Source: Sphingomonas metalli (GTDB taxonomy: Bacteria > Pseudomonadota > Alphaproteobacteria > Sphingomonadales > Sphingomonadaceae). Taken from it: a DNA stretch of 64,000 bases. Below are positions 8,962 to 20,487 of this stretch, piece after piece; positions within the stretch are counted from its first letter, which is position 1, and each line of letters begins with the position of its first letter. The position numbers and the translations under genes are program-made. The notes under the pieces were generated by a model, which made no database searches, was not told the origin of the DNA, and saw nothing but the letters and a program-made list of their open reading frames with translations. The DNA is taken from contig NZ_BMIH01000002.1 in NCBI RefSeq assembly GCF_014641735.1, positions 682,001 through 746,000 of the forward strand, written 5' to 3'.

Positions 8962-11900
8962 GTGAAGAGCACCTTGAACGTAGCGCGCCGAACCTTGCGG
9001 GGCGGCAGTGCATTTCGAGCTCTTGCGCTGCTCGGCGCTGGTCTCGGCGCGACGGTCGCAGCGACGCCCGCAATCGCCCAGGACTATACGTCCGGTGCCA
9101 TCGGCGGTACCGTCTTGGACGATGCCGGTCGGCCGGTTGCCAACGCCGTCGTCAACATCACCTCCGTCGCGCAGGGCACGGCCCGCACGGCCCGGTCGAA
9201 TGGGTCGGGAAGCTTTCTCATCAACGGCCTTCCGATCGGCGCCTATACCGTCAAGGTGGATGCTCCGAACGCGCCAAGCTGGCGAGCCGATGATGTCAGG
9301 ATCCTCGCTGGTCAGACCGCACAGCTGAACATCGCACTCGCCGCATCGGGGAGCGATGACATCGTCGTTACGGGTACCCGCGCCGTTGCGTCCTTCACGG
9401 GTACGACAACCGGCTTGAACGTGGATGTCACGGACTTCATTGCCAATCGTCCGCTCGGCCGCGACCTGACGTCGGTGATCCTGCTCGCACCCGGCACGAC
9501 GGCAGGCAATTCGTCCAATTCGACGTTCAACGGCCTGCCATCGATCGGCGGCTCGTCCGTGGCCGAGAACGCCTATTATCTTAATGGCCTGAACCTCACC
9601 AATTTCGACAATTATCTCGGCGGCGCCAAGGTCCCGTTCTTTTTCTACCAAGGCATTGAGATCAAGAATGGCGGCTACCAGCCGGAATATGGTCGCGCTA
9701 CTGGCGGCATCGTCAACGCCGTGACCAAGTCGGGCACGAACGACTTCACCGCCGCCGTGCATCTGGACTGGTCACCCAACTTCCTGCGGTCGCCCAGCAA
9801 GAATACCCTTTCCTGGGATGGTTCTGCGTACACGCCGAACACCAATCGCCGCGCGGACAAGGCCGACAACGTGTCCGTCACGGTCGAGGCGGGTGGCCCG
9901 ATCATCAAGGATCGCCTGTTTGTCTACGGCTTGGCCCAATTCCAGCGCGCAACCAGCATCGACAACAGCCCCCGCGCCGGCACGGCTTATTCGTACAAGA
10001 ACGACGATCCCTTCTGGGGGGTCAAGATCGATGCCTATCCGTTCGACAGCCAGCACCTTGAATTGACCGTCTTCGACACGCGCAACACCAATGAGCGATC
10101 GGATCTCACCTATTCGACCGTAAACGGGAAAGTCGTCTATGGCACCGCGACGGCCGTCACGGGCTTCAAGGGCGGCGGGCTCAACTATGTGGGCAAATAT
10201 ACCGGCAGCCTGACCGACTGGCTGACGGTGTCGGCGGCCTACGGTCGGGTGCGCGACCGCTTCGATCAGGTACCTCTGGCGGGTGCCGGCAATCTTCCCG
10301 CATTTTCGAATGCATCGGGTGCTACCACGTACGGCGTCCCGAATGGCGGCTACTATAACGGGCAGCGGCTGGGCAGCAACGATGTCGTCTACAGCACGGA
10401 GCGCAAGTTCTTCCGCGCCGATGCCGATATCCTGTTCACGCTCCTGGGCAATCACCACCTCCGGGGCGGGTACGATCAGGAGAATAACACGCTCGAGCAC
10501 GTCACCGTGCGCAACGGCGGCGCATTCCAGTTCAGCAAGGGCTACATCTCGCAAGCCGCCTACGATGCCGTTTTTGGAGGTGCCGGCGTCCAGTACATCG
10601 CCCGCGCTGCCAACGCCAACGGCCCGGTGGTGGAACTGAACTATTTCAACACCGGTGGTACGTTCAAGGCCAAGAACAAGGCGTTTTACATCCAGGACGA
10701 GTGGAAGCCTTTCAGTCGCCTGACGCTCAACCTGGGCGCCCGTCGCGACGATTTCAGGATCAACAAGCCCAGCGGCAACACCTTTGCCGATCTCAGCAAG
10801 AACTATGCACCTCGGGTGGGCGCGGAGTATCGGTTGTTCGGAGATCGCTCGGGCAAGCTGTTCGGCTCCTACGGCTGGTACTATCTGCCGATCGCGAGCA
10901 ACACGGCCTTTCGACAGGGTGCTCCGTCCTACTATATCCGCCAGCGCTATAACTTCACCGGAGTGCGCGCAGATGGTACGCCGATCCTGGGCGGGTTGGT
11001 GACGAACAACGGCAGTTACCAAGCCGCATGCCCATTCGCGCTTCTACCCGGCGGCGCGCTGACGAACTGCAACGTCACTGGCGATGGCTCCGACATCAAC
11101 ACGACACAGGGTGTTGCCGCGAATCTCAAGGCGACCCGGCAGAGCGAATTCATCGCCGGGTACGAACAAAAGGCCGGTCTCTGGACGTTCGGCGTCAGCT
11201 ACACGCACCGCAACCTCGATCGTACCGCCGAGGACTCCGCAGTCGATGCCGCCATCAACGCCTACTGCACCGCGAACGGGATCGTCGCGCGTCCCACCAA
11301 GGGTGGCGCCGCCGTTCCCTGCTCGACCATCTGGAGCGGCTACCACCAGTACGTGATCAACAATCCTGGAAAGGCGATCACCGTCAATCTGCTCGCCACC
11401 GGTTACGACATCAACAATCGCACGGTGAATCTGTCGGCCGACGCTCTCGGCTATGGCAAGGCGAAGCGAACCTACGACGCCGTCGTGTTCAGCTTCGATC
11501 GTAAGTGGGACGGCATGGTGTCGTTCGGCGGCAGCTACACGTGGTCCAAATCGAAGGGCAACTCCGAAGGTTACGTACAGTCCGACTTCGGCCAGTCCGA
11601 CTCCGGCATCACCCAGGACTTCGATCAGCCCGGCTTCGTGGACTATTCGTACGGCAACCTCCCGAACGATCGTCGCCACATCATCAAGGCCTTCGGCAAC
11701 GTCGCGCTTGGCGAGCAGCTGGTGCTGGGCCTCAACACCGAGATCAAGTCGCCGGCGTCACTGAGCTGCTTCGGCTTCCATCCGAAGGACGTTTTTGCCA
11801 ACGGCTACGGCGCGGCCTCGCATTATTGCGGTGGCAAGCCCAGCCCGCGCGGCTCCGCACAGAAGAGCGATTGGTTCGAAACCATCAACCTCGCGGTACG

Positions 11901-12123
11901 GTACAATGCGAAGATCGCCGACCGGCAGCTGACGCTGCGCGCAGACGTCTTCAACCTTCTGAATTCGCAGGCCGTTCTTGGTCGCGTGCAGACGGGCGAT
12001 CTCGACGTCGTGTCCGGGTCCAACAATCTTCCGACCAGCTACATCCCGGATCCCAACTACGGACTGGCATCGCTTTACCAGCCGCGCCGCTATGTCCGGC
12101 TGGGCCTGGACATCGCCTTCTAG
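8962..12123 (+). CDS. TonB-dependent receptor with N-terminal carboxypeptidase-regulatory-like domain (Oar type)
   Basis: 1053 residues from a GTG at 8962. That start is chosen because AAAGAGGG lies about 11 bases upstream and the protein then opens with a proper signal peptide (residues 1-35, ending AATPAIAQ). Residues ~40-115 form a CarboxypepD_reg-like beta sandwich (SGAIGGTVLDDAGRPVANAVV...). Then come DDIVVTGTRA, a plug (YYLNGLNLTNFDNY, EYGRATGGIVNAVTKSG) and a barrel ending RRYVRLGLDIAF. This is the architecture of Oar-like receptors, distinct from the two preceding receptors. Such proteins import or secrete bulky substrates; the substrate here is unknown. It has a private AT-rich leader and a shared bidirectional terminator with clpB. 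Confidence 0.9.
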   Translation: MKSTLNVARRTLRGGSAFRALALLGAGLGATVAATPAIAQDYTSGAIGGTVLDDAGRPVANAVVNITSVAQGTARTARSNGSGSFLINGLPIGAYTVKVDAPNAPSWRADDVRILAGQTAQLNIALAASGSDDIVVTGTRAVASFTGTTTGLNVDVTDFIANRPLGRDLTSVILLAPGTTAGNSSNSTFNGLPSIGGSSVAENAYYLNGLNLTNFDNYLGGAKVPFFFYQGIEIKNGGYQPEYGRATGGIVNAVTKSGTNDFTAAVHLDWSPNFLRSPSKNTLSWDGSAYTPNTNRRADKADNVSVTVEAGGPIIKDRLFVYGLAQFQRATSIDNSPRAGTAYSYKNDDPFWGVKIDAYPFDSQHLELTVFDTRNTNERSDLTYSTVNGKVVYGTATAVTGFKGGGLNYVGKYTGSLTDWLTVSAAYGRVRDRFDQVPLAGAGNLPAFSNASGATTYGVPNGGYYNGQRLGSNDVVYSTERKFFRADADILFTLLGNHHLRGGYDQENNTLEHVTVRNGGAFQFSKGYISQAAYDAVFGGAGVQYIARAANANGPVVELNYFNTGGTFKAKNKAFYIQDEWKPFSRLTLNLGARRDDFRINKPSGNTFADLSKNYAPRVGAEYRLFGDRSGKLFGSYGWYYLPIASNTAFRQGAPSYYIRQRYNFTGVRADGTPILGGLVTNNGSYQAACPFALLPGGALTNCNVTGDGSDINTTQGVAANLKATRQSEFIAGYEQKAGLWTFGVSYTHRNLDRTAEDSAVDAAINAYCTANGIVARPTKGGAAVPCSTIWSGYHQYVINNPGKAITVNLLATGYDINNRTVNLSADALGYGKAKRTYDAVVFSFDRKWDGMVSFGGSYTWSKSKGNSEGYVQSDFGQSDSGITQDFDQPGFVDYSYGNLPNDRRHIIKAFGNVALGEQLVLGLNTEIKSPASLSCFGFHPKDVFANGYGAASHYCGGKPSPRGSAQKSDWFETINLAVRYNAKIADRQLTLRADVFNLLNSQAVLGRVQTGDLDVVSGSNNLPTSYIPDPNYGLASLYQPRRYVRLGLDIAF

Positions 12124-12148
12124 GATCGAAGAACCCGAGTTGGCGAAA

Positions 12149-12181
12149 GGGGGCGGGTCCGCAAGGACCCGCCCCCTTTTT
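12149..12181. terminator. Bidirectional terminator between the third TonB receptor and clpB
   Basis: A 12-bp stem GGGGGCGGGTCC with a GCAA loop is flanked by AAA on the left and TTTTT on the right, so it can end transcription of both convergent genes. The stem core is identical to the terminator at 8263-8292. Confidence 0.88.
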
Positions 12182-12194
12182 GCGCCCCACCCCC

Positions 12195-14774
<2,580 letters not shown>

Positions 14775-14809
14775 AGTGGTTCGGCACCCCTTGGTCTGCA
14801 GCCAAGTTA

Positions 14810-14829
14810 GTGTTGCATTTGCGCAACAC
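14810..14829. promoter_or_regulatory. Inverted repeat in the clpB / M16-peptidase divergent region
   Basis: GTGTTGC and GCAACAC form a perfect 7-bp inverted repeat around six bases, 36-55 bases upstream of the clpB start. On the clpB strand the sequence reads CTTGTGTTGCGC..., and CTTG resembles the -35 core of RpoH promoters, so this may be part of a heat-shock promoter or an operator next to one. A matching -10 element was not clear. Confidence 0.4.
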
Positions 14830-14916
14830 AAGACCCTGAGCGAGACACTTTATTGCGTCTGCCGGCAATGGCGGTCTAGCATCCGGGATCATGTTGAAGC
14901 GGGGACGACCGAACCG

Positions 14917-17751
14917 ATGACTTTCAAGACTTTGGCTCTTTGCGGCGCGGCAGCGATTCTTTCGGCCCCGCCCGCGGCGGCGCAGCCGGGTCAGCCCGCG
15001 CCCGTCGCCCAGCTCGTCGGGCAGGTCGATATCCCCTATGAGCAGTTCACCCTGGCCAACGGCCTGCGCGTCGTCGTCCATACCGATCGCAAGGCGCCGA
15101 TCGTCGCCGTCAGCGTCTGGTACGATGTCGGCGCCAAGCACGAACCCGCCGGCAAGACCGGCTTCGCGCATCTGTTCGAGCATCTGATGTTCAACGGCTC
15201 TGAGAACGCGCCCGGCGACTTCTTCGAGCCGCTGAAGCAGATCGGCGCGACCGACCTCAACGGCACGACCTATTTCGATCGCACCAACTATTTCGAGACG
15301 GTGCCGACCGCCGCGCTCGACCGGGCGCTGTTCCTCGAGAGCGACCGCATGGGCTATCTGCTCGGCGCGATCACGCAAGGGGTGCTCGACGAGCAGCGCG
15401 GCGTCGTCCAGAACGAGAAGCGGCAGGGCGACAACCAGCCCTATGGCCTGCTGCGCTATGCCGTGACGGAGAATCTGTTCCCGGCGGGCCACCCCTATGC
15501 GCACGACACGATCGGCTCGATGGCCGATCTCGACGCCGCCTCGCTGCAGACGGTCAAGGACTGGTTCCGCGACCATTATGGCCCGAACAATGCGGTGCTC
15601 GTGCTGGCGGGCGACATCGATGCGCGCACCGCGCGGCCGCTGGTGGAAAAGTATTTCGGCGCGATCCGCCGCGGTCCCCAGACGCAGCGGCCGGTCGCGC
15701 CCGTCCCGACGCTGCCCGCGGCCCGCACCATCACGCTCAACGATCGGGTCGCCCAGACCATGGTCTCGCGCTACTGGGCGGTGCCGGGCGTCAACGATGC
15801 CGATGCGGCGGCGCTCGACGTGGCGGCGTCGGTGCTCGGCGGCATGGCCTCGTCGCGCCTCACCAACCAGCTGGTCCGCAAGGAGCAGCTGTTCGTCCAG
15901 GTCGGCGTCGACAACAACAGCTACGCGCAAGTCGGCACGTTCGAGATCTACGGACTCGTCCGTCCCGGCGTCGATCCGGCGGTGGCCGCGCGGCGGCTCG
16001 ACGCGATCGTCGCCGACTTCCTGCGCACCGGCCCAACGCAGGACGAGGTGACGCGCGCGGTCACCGGGCGGGTCGTCGGCCGCATCCGCGGGCTCGAATC
16101 GGTCGGCGGTTTCGGTGGCAAGGCGGTCGCGCTGGCCGAGGGCGCGCTCTATTCGGACGATCCGGGCTTTTACAAGAAGCAGCTGGAGCAGCTGGCGACG
16201 GTGACGCCGGCGCAGGTGCGCGCGGTCGCGGGCCGCTGGCTCGGTCGCCCGGCGCTCACCGTCGACGTCGTGCCGGGCCAGCGCGCCGCCTATGCGGAGG
16301 CCAAGGTGCCGCCGCCCGCCCAGCCCGTTGCCGCCGCGCCGGTTCCGGCCAAGGGCACGCGCGGGCCGCTTCCCGCCGTCGCCGAGCTCAAGGGGCTGAG
16401 CTTCCCCGCGATCGAGCGTGCGACGCTGTCGAACGGTATCAAGGTCGTCTATGCGCGGCGGACCGCGGTGCCGATGACCACTGCGGTGATCAGCTTCGAT
16501 GCGGGCATCGCCGCCGATGTGGCGAACCGGCTCGGCACGCAGAGCCTGACGATCTCGATGCTCGACGAGGGCATTCCCGGCTATGACGCGATCGCGCTGG
16601 CCGAGGCGCGCGAGCGGCTGGGCGCCGCGATCGGCACGGGTGCCTCGCCGGACCGCACCACCAGCTCGCTGTCGGTGCCCAGCGTCAACCTGGTCGCGGC
16701 GAGCAGCCTGTGGTCGGGCATGCTCCGCGCGCCGACCTTCCCGGACAGCGAGCTGCCGCGGGTGAAGGCGCAGCAGCTCGCCGGCATCCAGCAGGAACTG
16801 ACCTCGCCCTACGGCCTCGTCGCCCGCGTCCTGCCGCCGCTGGTCGTCGGCACCGACTCGCCCTATGCCAAGAATCGCGGCCAGGGCGATGCTGCGGCGG
16901 TGACCGCGGCGACGCGCGGCGACCTCGCCGCCTTCCACCAGGCGTGGCTGCGCCCCGACAAGGCCCGCATCTTCGTCACCTCCGACCGGCCGCTCGCCGA
17001 GCTCACGCCGGTGCTGGAGCGCGCCTTTGGCGACTGGCGCGCGACCGGCGCCGCGGGCACCAAGACCTTCGGCCCGATCCAGTCGGCCAGCCCGAAGATC
17101 GTGCTGGTCGACCGCCCGGACAGCCCGCAATCGATCGTCGCGGGCGGCACCGCCACGCCGCTGCGCGGACGCGACGACCTGCTCCCCGCGGGGATCGCGA
17201 ACGACGCACTGGGCGGCGACTTCCTGTCGCGGATCAACATGAACCTGCGCGAGGACAAGCACTGGTCCTACGGTGCGGGCGGCAGCTACGATCATTTCGA
17301 GAATGCGGTGCCCTACACGCTGCGCGCGGGCGTCCAGGCCGACAAGACCGGGGCCAGCCTGGCGGAGATGCGCCGCGAGCTCGCCGATTATGTCGGTGCC
17401 CGCCCGATGACCCAGGCCGAGTTCGATCGTGCCGTGACCGGGGCGATCCGCTCCCTGCCGGGCGATTACGAGACCTCGGGCGCGATCCTGGGCGCGATGC
17501 AGCAGAACGACCTGTTCGGCCGTCCCGACGACTATCAGGCGACGCTGCCCACCCGCTTGCGCGCGCTGACCATCGATCAGGTGCGTGGCGCGGTGCGCAA
17601 CTCGCTCGATCCGAAGCGGTTCGTCTGGGTCGTGGTCGGCGATGCGGCGAAGGTGCGGGCCCAGCTTGACACGGCCGGACTGCCGGTCGAGGTCATCCCG
17701 GCAGGTGCGGTCGCCGGCGGCGCAGCGCCGCAGGCCGCCGCGGCCAAATAA
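14917..17751 (+). CDS. Exported M16 (pitrilysin-type) zinc peptidase, two-domain
   Basis: 944 residues. The ATG at 14917 opens a signal peptide (MTFKTLALCGAAAILSAPPAAAQP). The upstream in-frame residues overlap clpB's promoter region and are rejected. The N-terminal M16 half has the inverted zinc motif HLFEH (about 85-89) and the downstream helix VVQNEKRQ that supplies the third ligand. The second M16 half (~500-900) has lost HxxEH (SLTISML at the equivalent place), as is normal for the inactive partner domain. It probably degrades small peptides in the periplasm. A 99-residue gene follows 11 bases later, so the two are likely co-transcribed. Confidence 0.92.
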   Translation: MTFKTLALCGAAAILSAPPAAAQPGQPAPVAQLVGQVDIPYEQFTLANGLRVVVHTDRKAPIVAVSVWYDVGAKHEPAGKTGFAHLFEHLMFNGSENAPGDFFEPLKQIGATDLNGTTYFDRTNYFETVPTAALDRALFLESDRMGYLLGAITQGVLDEQRGVVQNEKRQGDNQPYGLLRYAVTENLFPAGHPYAHDTIGSMADLDAASLQTVKDWFRDHYGPNNAVLVLAGDIDARTARPLVEKYFGAIRRGPQTQRPVAPVPTLPAARTITLNDRVAQTMVSRYWAVPGVNDADAAALDVAASVLGGMASSRLTNQLVRKEQLFVQVGVDNNSYAQVGTFEIYGLVRPGVDPAVAARRLDAIVADFLRTGPTQDEVTRAVTGRVVGRIRGLESVGGFGGKAVALAEGALYSDDPGFYKKQLEQLATVTPAQVRAVAGRWLGRPALTVDVVPGQRAAYAEAKVPPPAQPVAAAPVPAKGTRGPLPAVAELKGLSFPAIERATLSNGIKVVYARRTAVPMTTAVISFDAGIAADVANRLGTQSLTISMLDEGIPGYDAIALAEARERLGAAIGTGASPDRTTSSLSVPSVNLVAASSLWSGMLRAPTFPDSELPRVKAQQLAGIQQELTSPYGLVARVLPPLVVGTDSPYAKNRGQGDAAAVTAATRGDLAAFHQAWLRPDKARIFVTSDRPLAELTPVLERAFGDWRATGAAGTKTFGPIQSASPKIVLVDRPDSPQSIVAGGTATPLRGRDDLLPAGIANDALGGDFLSRINMNLREDKHWSYGAGGSYDHFENAVPYTLRAGVQADKTGASLAEMRRELADYVGARPMTQAEFDRAVTGAIRSLPGDYETSGAILGAMQQNDLFGRPDDYQATLPTRLRALTIDQVRGAVRNSLDPKRFVWVVVGDAAKVRAQLDTAGLPVEVIPAGAVAGGAAPQAAAAK

Positions 17752-17762
17752 GGAGAGTTGCG

Positions 17763-18062
17763 ATGGCGGATGTGGACGGCAGCTACGACTGCACGGTGAA
17801 GTCGCCGCTGGGCGACCAGAAGATGACGCTGACGGTGAAGAGCGACGGCAGCAGCTTCACCGGCAACGTCTCGGGCGCGATGGGCGCGATGGACGTCTCG
17901 GGCGAGGTCGCGGGCAACCAGGTCAGCTGGAAGCAGCAGATGACCGTTCCGATGCCGATGACGCTCGACTGTCTTGCGACGATCGACGGCGACACGCTGG
18001 TCGGCGCCGTCGGGGCGGGCGCGTTCGGCAGCTTTCCGATGAACGGCACGCGGGTGGGGTGA
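17763..18062 (+). CDS. Small conserved-looking protein of unknown function
   Basis: 99 residues. It is preceded by AAGGAGAG at a good distance and directly follows the M16 gene. There is no signal peptide or membrane segment. The chain alternates hydrophobic and polar residues with many Gly/Thr (YDCTVKSPLGDQKMTLTVKSDGSSFTGNVSG), which suggests a compact beta-sandwich or barrel. It has two Cys, near the start and near residue 70. It is probably a cytoplasmic partner or ligand-binding protein. I do not recognise the family by name. Confidence 0.75.
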   Translation: MADVDGSYDCTVKSPLGDQKMTLTVKSDGSSFTGNVSGAMGAMDVSGEVAGNQVSWKQQMTVPMPMTLDCLATIDGDTLVGAVGAGAFGSFPMNGTRVG

Positions 18063-18098
18063 AGCGGACGCCGCAAGCCACCTGATATCCTACCGAAA

Positions 18099-18180
18099 CG
18101 TCACCCCGGCGCAGGCCGGGGTCTTCCGGTTGGCTGGCGCTGTGGCCACCCGGCGAGATCCCGGCCTGCGCCGGGATGAC
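18099..18180. repeat. Inverted pair of GTCACCCCGGC-type palindromic repeats
   Basis: CGTCACCCCGGCGCAGGCC at 18099 and its near complement GGCCTGCGCCGGGATGAC ending at 18180 face each other across about 30 bases. The same family appears at 20247-20346 and 26298-26404. It belongs to the short dispersed palindromic elements common between genes in this type of genome. Confidence 0.75.
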
Positions 18181-18196
18181 AGAGGGAAAGTATGCC

Positions 18197-18224
18197 CACG
18201 AATGTTCCACGTGGAACATTCGTG
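18197..18224. promoter_or_regulatory. parS: parS-like 28-bp perfect palindrome
   Basis: CACGAATGTTCCAC is followed immediately by its exact reverse complement. The central 16 bases TGTTCCACGTGGAACA match the parS site bound by chromosomal ParB (consensus close to TGTTTCACGTGAAACA, with the CCAC/GTGG variant known in alphaproteobacteria). It lies in a 324-base gap between the 99-residue gene and the DUF885 gene. No parA or parB is in this window. The palindrome is longer than a minimal parS. An ordinary transcription operator is the main alternative. Confidence 0.75.
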
Positions 18225-18386
18225 GAACGTGGCGTCCGTCGGCGCCACTGCGGAGAGGGTTAGGCTTCCTCCCGTCCGTCATCCCAGCACAGGTGAGATT
18301 CTGAGACGCGGCAAACCCCTCCCCCCGGAACTCCGCATCCCATCCACCCCTGTACAACCCCCTGAGAAGTTGCGACGTTCGCCTGC

Positions 18387-20198
18387 ATGACGACCCGCCG
18401 CACCTTCCTGGCCGGCACTGCCGCCAGCCTCGCCGCCACCACCCTCCCACGCAGCAGCGAAGCCCAGAACGCACCCGCCTCCCCGCTCGACCCGCTTTTC
18501 GCCGATCTGATGCAGGCGCAGCTGCGCCGCAGCCCGGAAGGCGCGACCAGCCTGGGGCTCGATACCGGCGCCAATGCCGATCTGCGCGCGAAGCTCTCCG
18601 ACCAGTCGCTCGCCGCCATCGCCGCCAACAAGGCCGCGACCCGGGCGGAGCTGGCCCGGCTGGAGGCGGTCGATCGCCGCCGCCTGACGCCCGAACAGCA
18701 AATCGACCTCGACAGCGTCCTCTATATCCGGCGCTCCGCAGTGCGGATCGGCCAGTTCGATTTCGGCGGCCAGGCCTATGGCCCCAGCCCCTATACGGTC
18801 TCGCAACAGGCGGGCGTCTATCAGTCGGTGCCGAACTTCCTCGACACCCGCCACAAGATCGACACCGCCGGCGACGCCGACGCCTATCTCCAGCGCATGT
18901 GCGCCTTTGCCGGCCAGCTGGATGCCCAGACCGAGCGGATGCGACGCGAGGCGGCGGGAAAGGTCGTCCCGCCCGACTTCATCCTCGACCTCACGCTCGC
19001 CCAGATGGCCACGCTCCGCACACCCGCCGCCGACGCCACCATCGTCGCGACACTCGCGAAGGGCGCGGCGGCCAAGGGGCTTTCCGCCAGCTATGCGGAC
19101 CGGGCTGCGCGCATCTGGGAGGCGCAGGTCCTTCCCGCGCTCGACCGCCAGATCGCGCAGGCCCGCACGATGCGCGCCACCGCCACGCACGAAGCCGGCG
19201 TGTGGAAGCTGCCGCGCGGCGCCGACTTCTACCCTGCCGCCTTGCAGGCGACGACGACCACCAGCCTCTCGCCCGAAGAGGTCCACCGCTTCGGCCTCGA
19301 TCAGGCGAAGGCGATCGGCGCGCGGCTCGATGCGGAGCTGCGCAAGCTCGGCTATACGCAGGGGACGCCCGGCGCGCGCATGGCGGCGCTGGGCCGCGAT
19401 CCGAAATATCTCTTCCCCGACAGCGAGGCCGGGCGCGCACAGGCGATCGCGTTCTGCAACGAACGGCTGGCGGCGATCCGCGGCCGCCTGCCCACCGTCT
19501 TCGCCCGCCTCCCCGACTATCGCTTCGAGGTGCGCCGCGTGCCACCCGCCAACGAGGCGGGTTCGGCCAGCGCCTATGCGCAGGCGCCCTCGCTCGACGG
19601 CAGCCGGCCCGGCCTCGTCTATTTCAACCTGCGCGACATCGGCGACTGGCCGCGCTTCGCGCTCGTCACCACCACCTATCACGAGGGGCTGCCGGGCCAT
19701 CAGATGGAAAGCGGGCTCGCCCTGTCGAACACGCGCCTGCCGCTGATCCGCAAGACCGGGGGCTTTTCGGGCTATGGCGAGGGCTGGGCGCTCTATGCCG
19801 AGCAGCTCGCCGACGAGATCGGCATGTACGACGACGATCCGCTCGGCCGCTGCGGCTATCTGGTCGCCCAGCTGTTCCGCGCCAATCGCTGCGTGGTCGA
19901 TACTGGCCTGCACCATTACCGCTGGAGCCGCGAAAAGGCGGTCGCCTATTTCGTCGAGCAGCAGGGCGATACCGAGAGCGACGCGGGCCGCGAGATCGAC
20001 CGCTACTGCGTCAATCCCGGCCAGGCGGCGAGCTACAAGCTGGGCCATTCGGTCTTCGTCGACATTCGCGAGAAGGCGAAGGCGAAGCTCGGCTATCGCT
20101 TCGACCTCAAGGCCTATCACGGCGCGGTGCTGGCGCACGGCCGCGTCCCCCTCGACGTGCTGCGCCGCGTCGGCGACGACTGGATCGCGGCGGCCTGA
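18387..20198 (+). CDS. DUF885 family exported protein, probable metallopeptidase
   Basis: 603 residues. A Tat-type signal (MTTRRTFLAGTAASLAATT) starts the protein. The DUF885 domain covers most of the rest, with the signature YHEGLPGHQMESG (His432, Glu433, His438), an HExxxxH-like metal site. Further family blocks are GYGEGWALYAEQLADEIG and the C-terminal NPGQAASYKLGHSVF. The family is related to M32-like zinc peptidases, but its substrates are mostly untested. It probably acts in the periplasm after folding in the cytoplasm. The gene stands alone between two repeat-rich gaps; bases 18225-18386 before it hold nothing I can identify. Confidence 0.88.
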   Translation: MTTRRTFLAGTAASLAATTLPRSSEAQNAPASPLDPLFADLMQAQLRRSPEGATSLGLDTGANADLRAKLSDQSLAAIAANKAATRAELARLEAVDRRRLTPEQQIDLDSVLYIRRSAVRIGQFDFGGQAYGPSPYTVSQQAGVYQSVPNFLDTRHKIDTAGDADAYLQRMCAFAGQLDAQTERMRREAAGKVVPPDFILDLTLAQMATLRTPAADATIVATLAKGAAAKGLSASYADRAARIWEAQVLPALDRQIAQARTMRATATHEAGVWKLPRGADFYPAALQATTTTSLSPEEVHRFGLDQAKAIGARLDAELRKLGYTQGTPGARMAALGRDPKYLFPDSEAGRAQAIAFCNERLAAIRGRLPTVFARLPDYRFEVRRVPPANEAGSASAYAQAPSLDGSRPGLVYFNLRDIGDWPRFALVTTTYHEGLPGHQMESGLALSNTRLPLIRKTGGFSGYGEGWALYAEQLADEIGMYDDDPLGRCGYLVAQLFRANRCVVDTGLHHYRWSREKAVAYFVEQQGDTESDAGREIDRYCVNPGQAASYKLGHSVFVDIREKAKAKLGYRFDLKAYHGAVLAHGRVPLDVLRRVGDDWIAAA

Positions 20199-20246
20199 GG
20201 GGGATTGCCGGTTCCCGGTCAGAGACGGACGCGACGCGTCCCCCTT

Positions 20247-20346
20247 CCGTCATCCCCGCGAAGGCGGGGATCCAGAACCTCGGACGCTTGCGAGAGATGC
20301 GGAAGGCTCCCGCGCGTCTGGATCCCCGCCTTCGCGGGGATGACGG
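20247..20346. repeat. Inverted pair of GTCATCCCCGCGAAGG-type repeats
   Basis: CCGTCATCCCCGCGAAGG at 20247 is mirrored by CCTTCGCGGGGATGACGG ending at 20346, each arm about 29 bases with about 40 bases between. The RNA could fold into a very stable cruciform-like hairpin. A third half copy (GCCTTCGCCGGGGTGACGG) lies at about 20367-20385. Confidence 0.8.
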
Positions 20347-20487
20347 ATAATAGGTCAAAGGTTTTGCCTTCGCCGGGGTGACGGAAAGTGAAGGTGCCGG
20401 CTTCCTCAGGAGCGCCGCACCCGCGCGCGCCACGAAAGCCCCGCGAACGCTTTGATTGCCCCGCAATTCACCCTAAACGCGGGCGCC

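Noticed and set aside
18130..18390. Short open frame reading through the parS palindrome (RMFHVEHSW...)
   Set aside because: The peptide is a by-product of the palindrome and repeat DNA. It has no ribosome site and runs into the DUF885 start.
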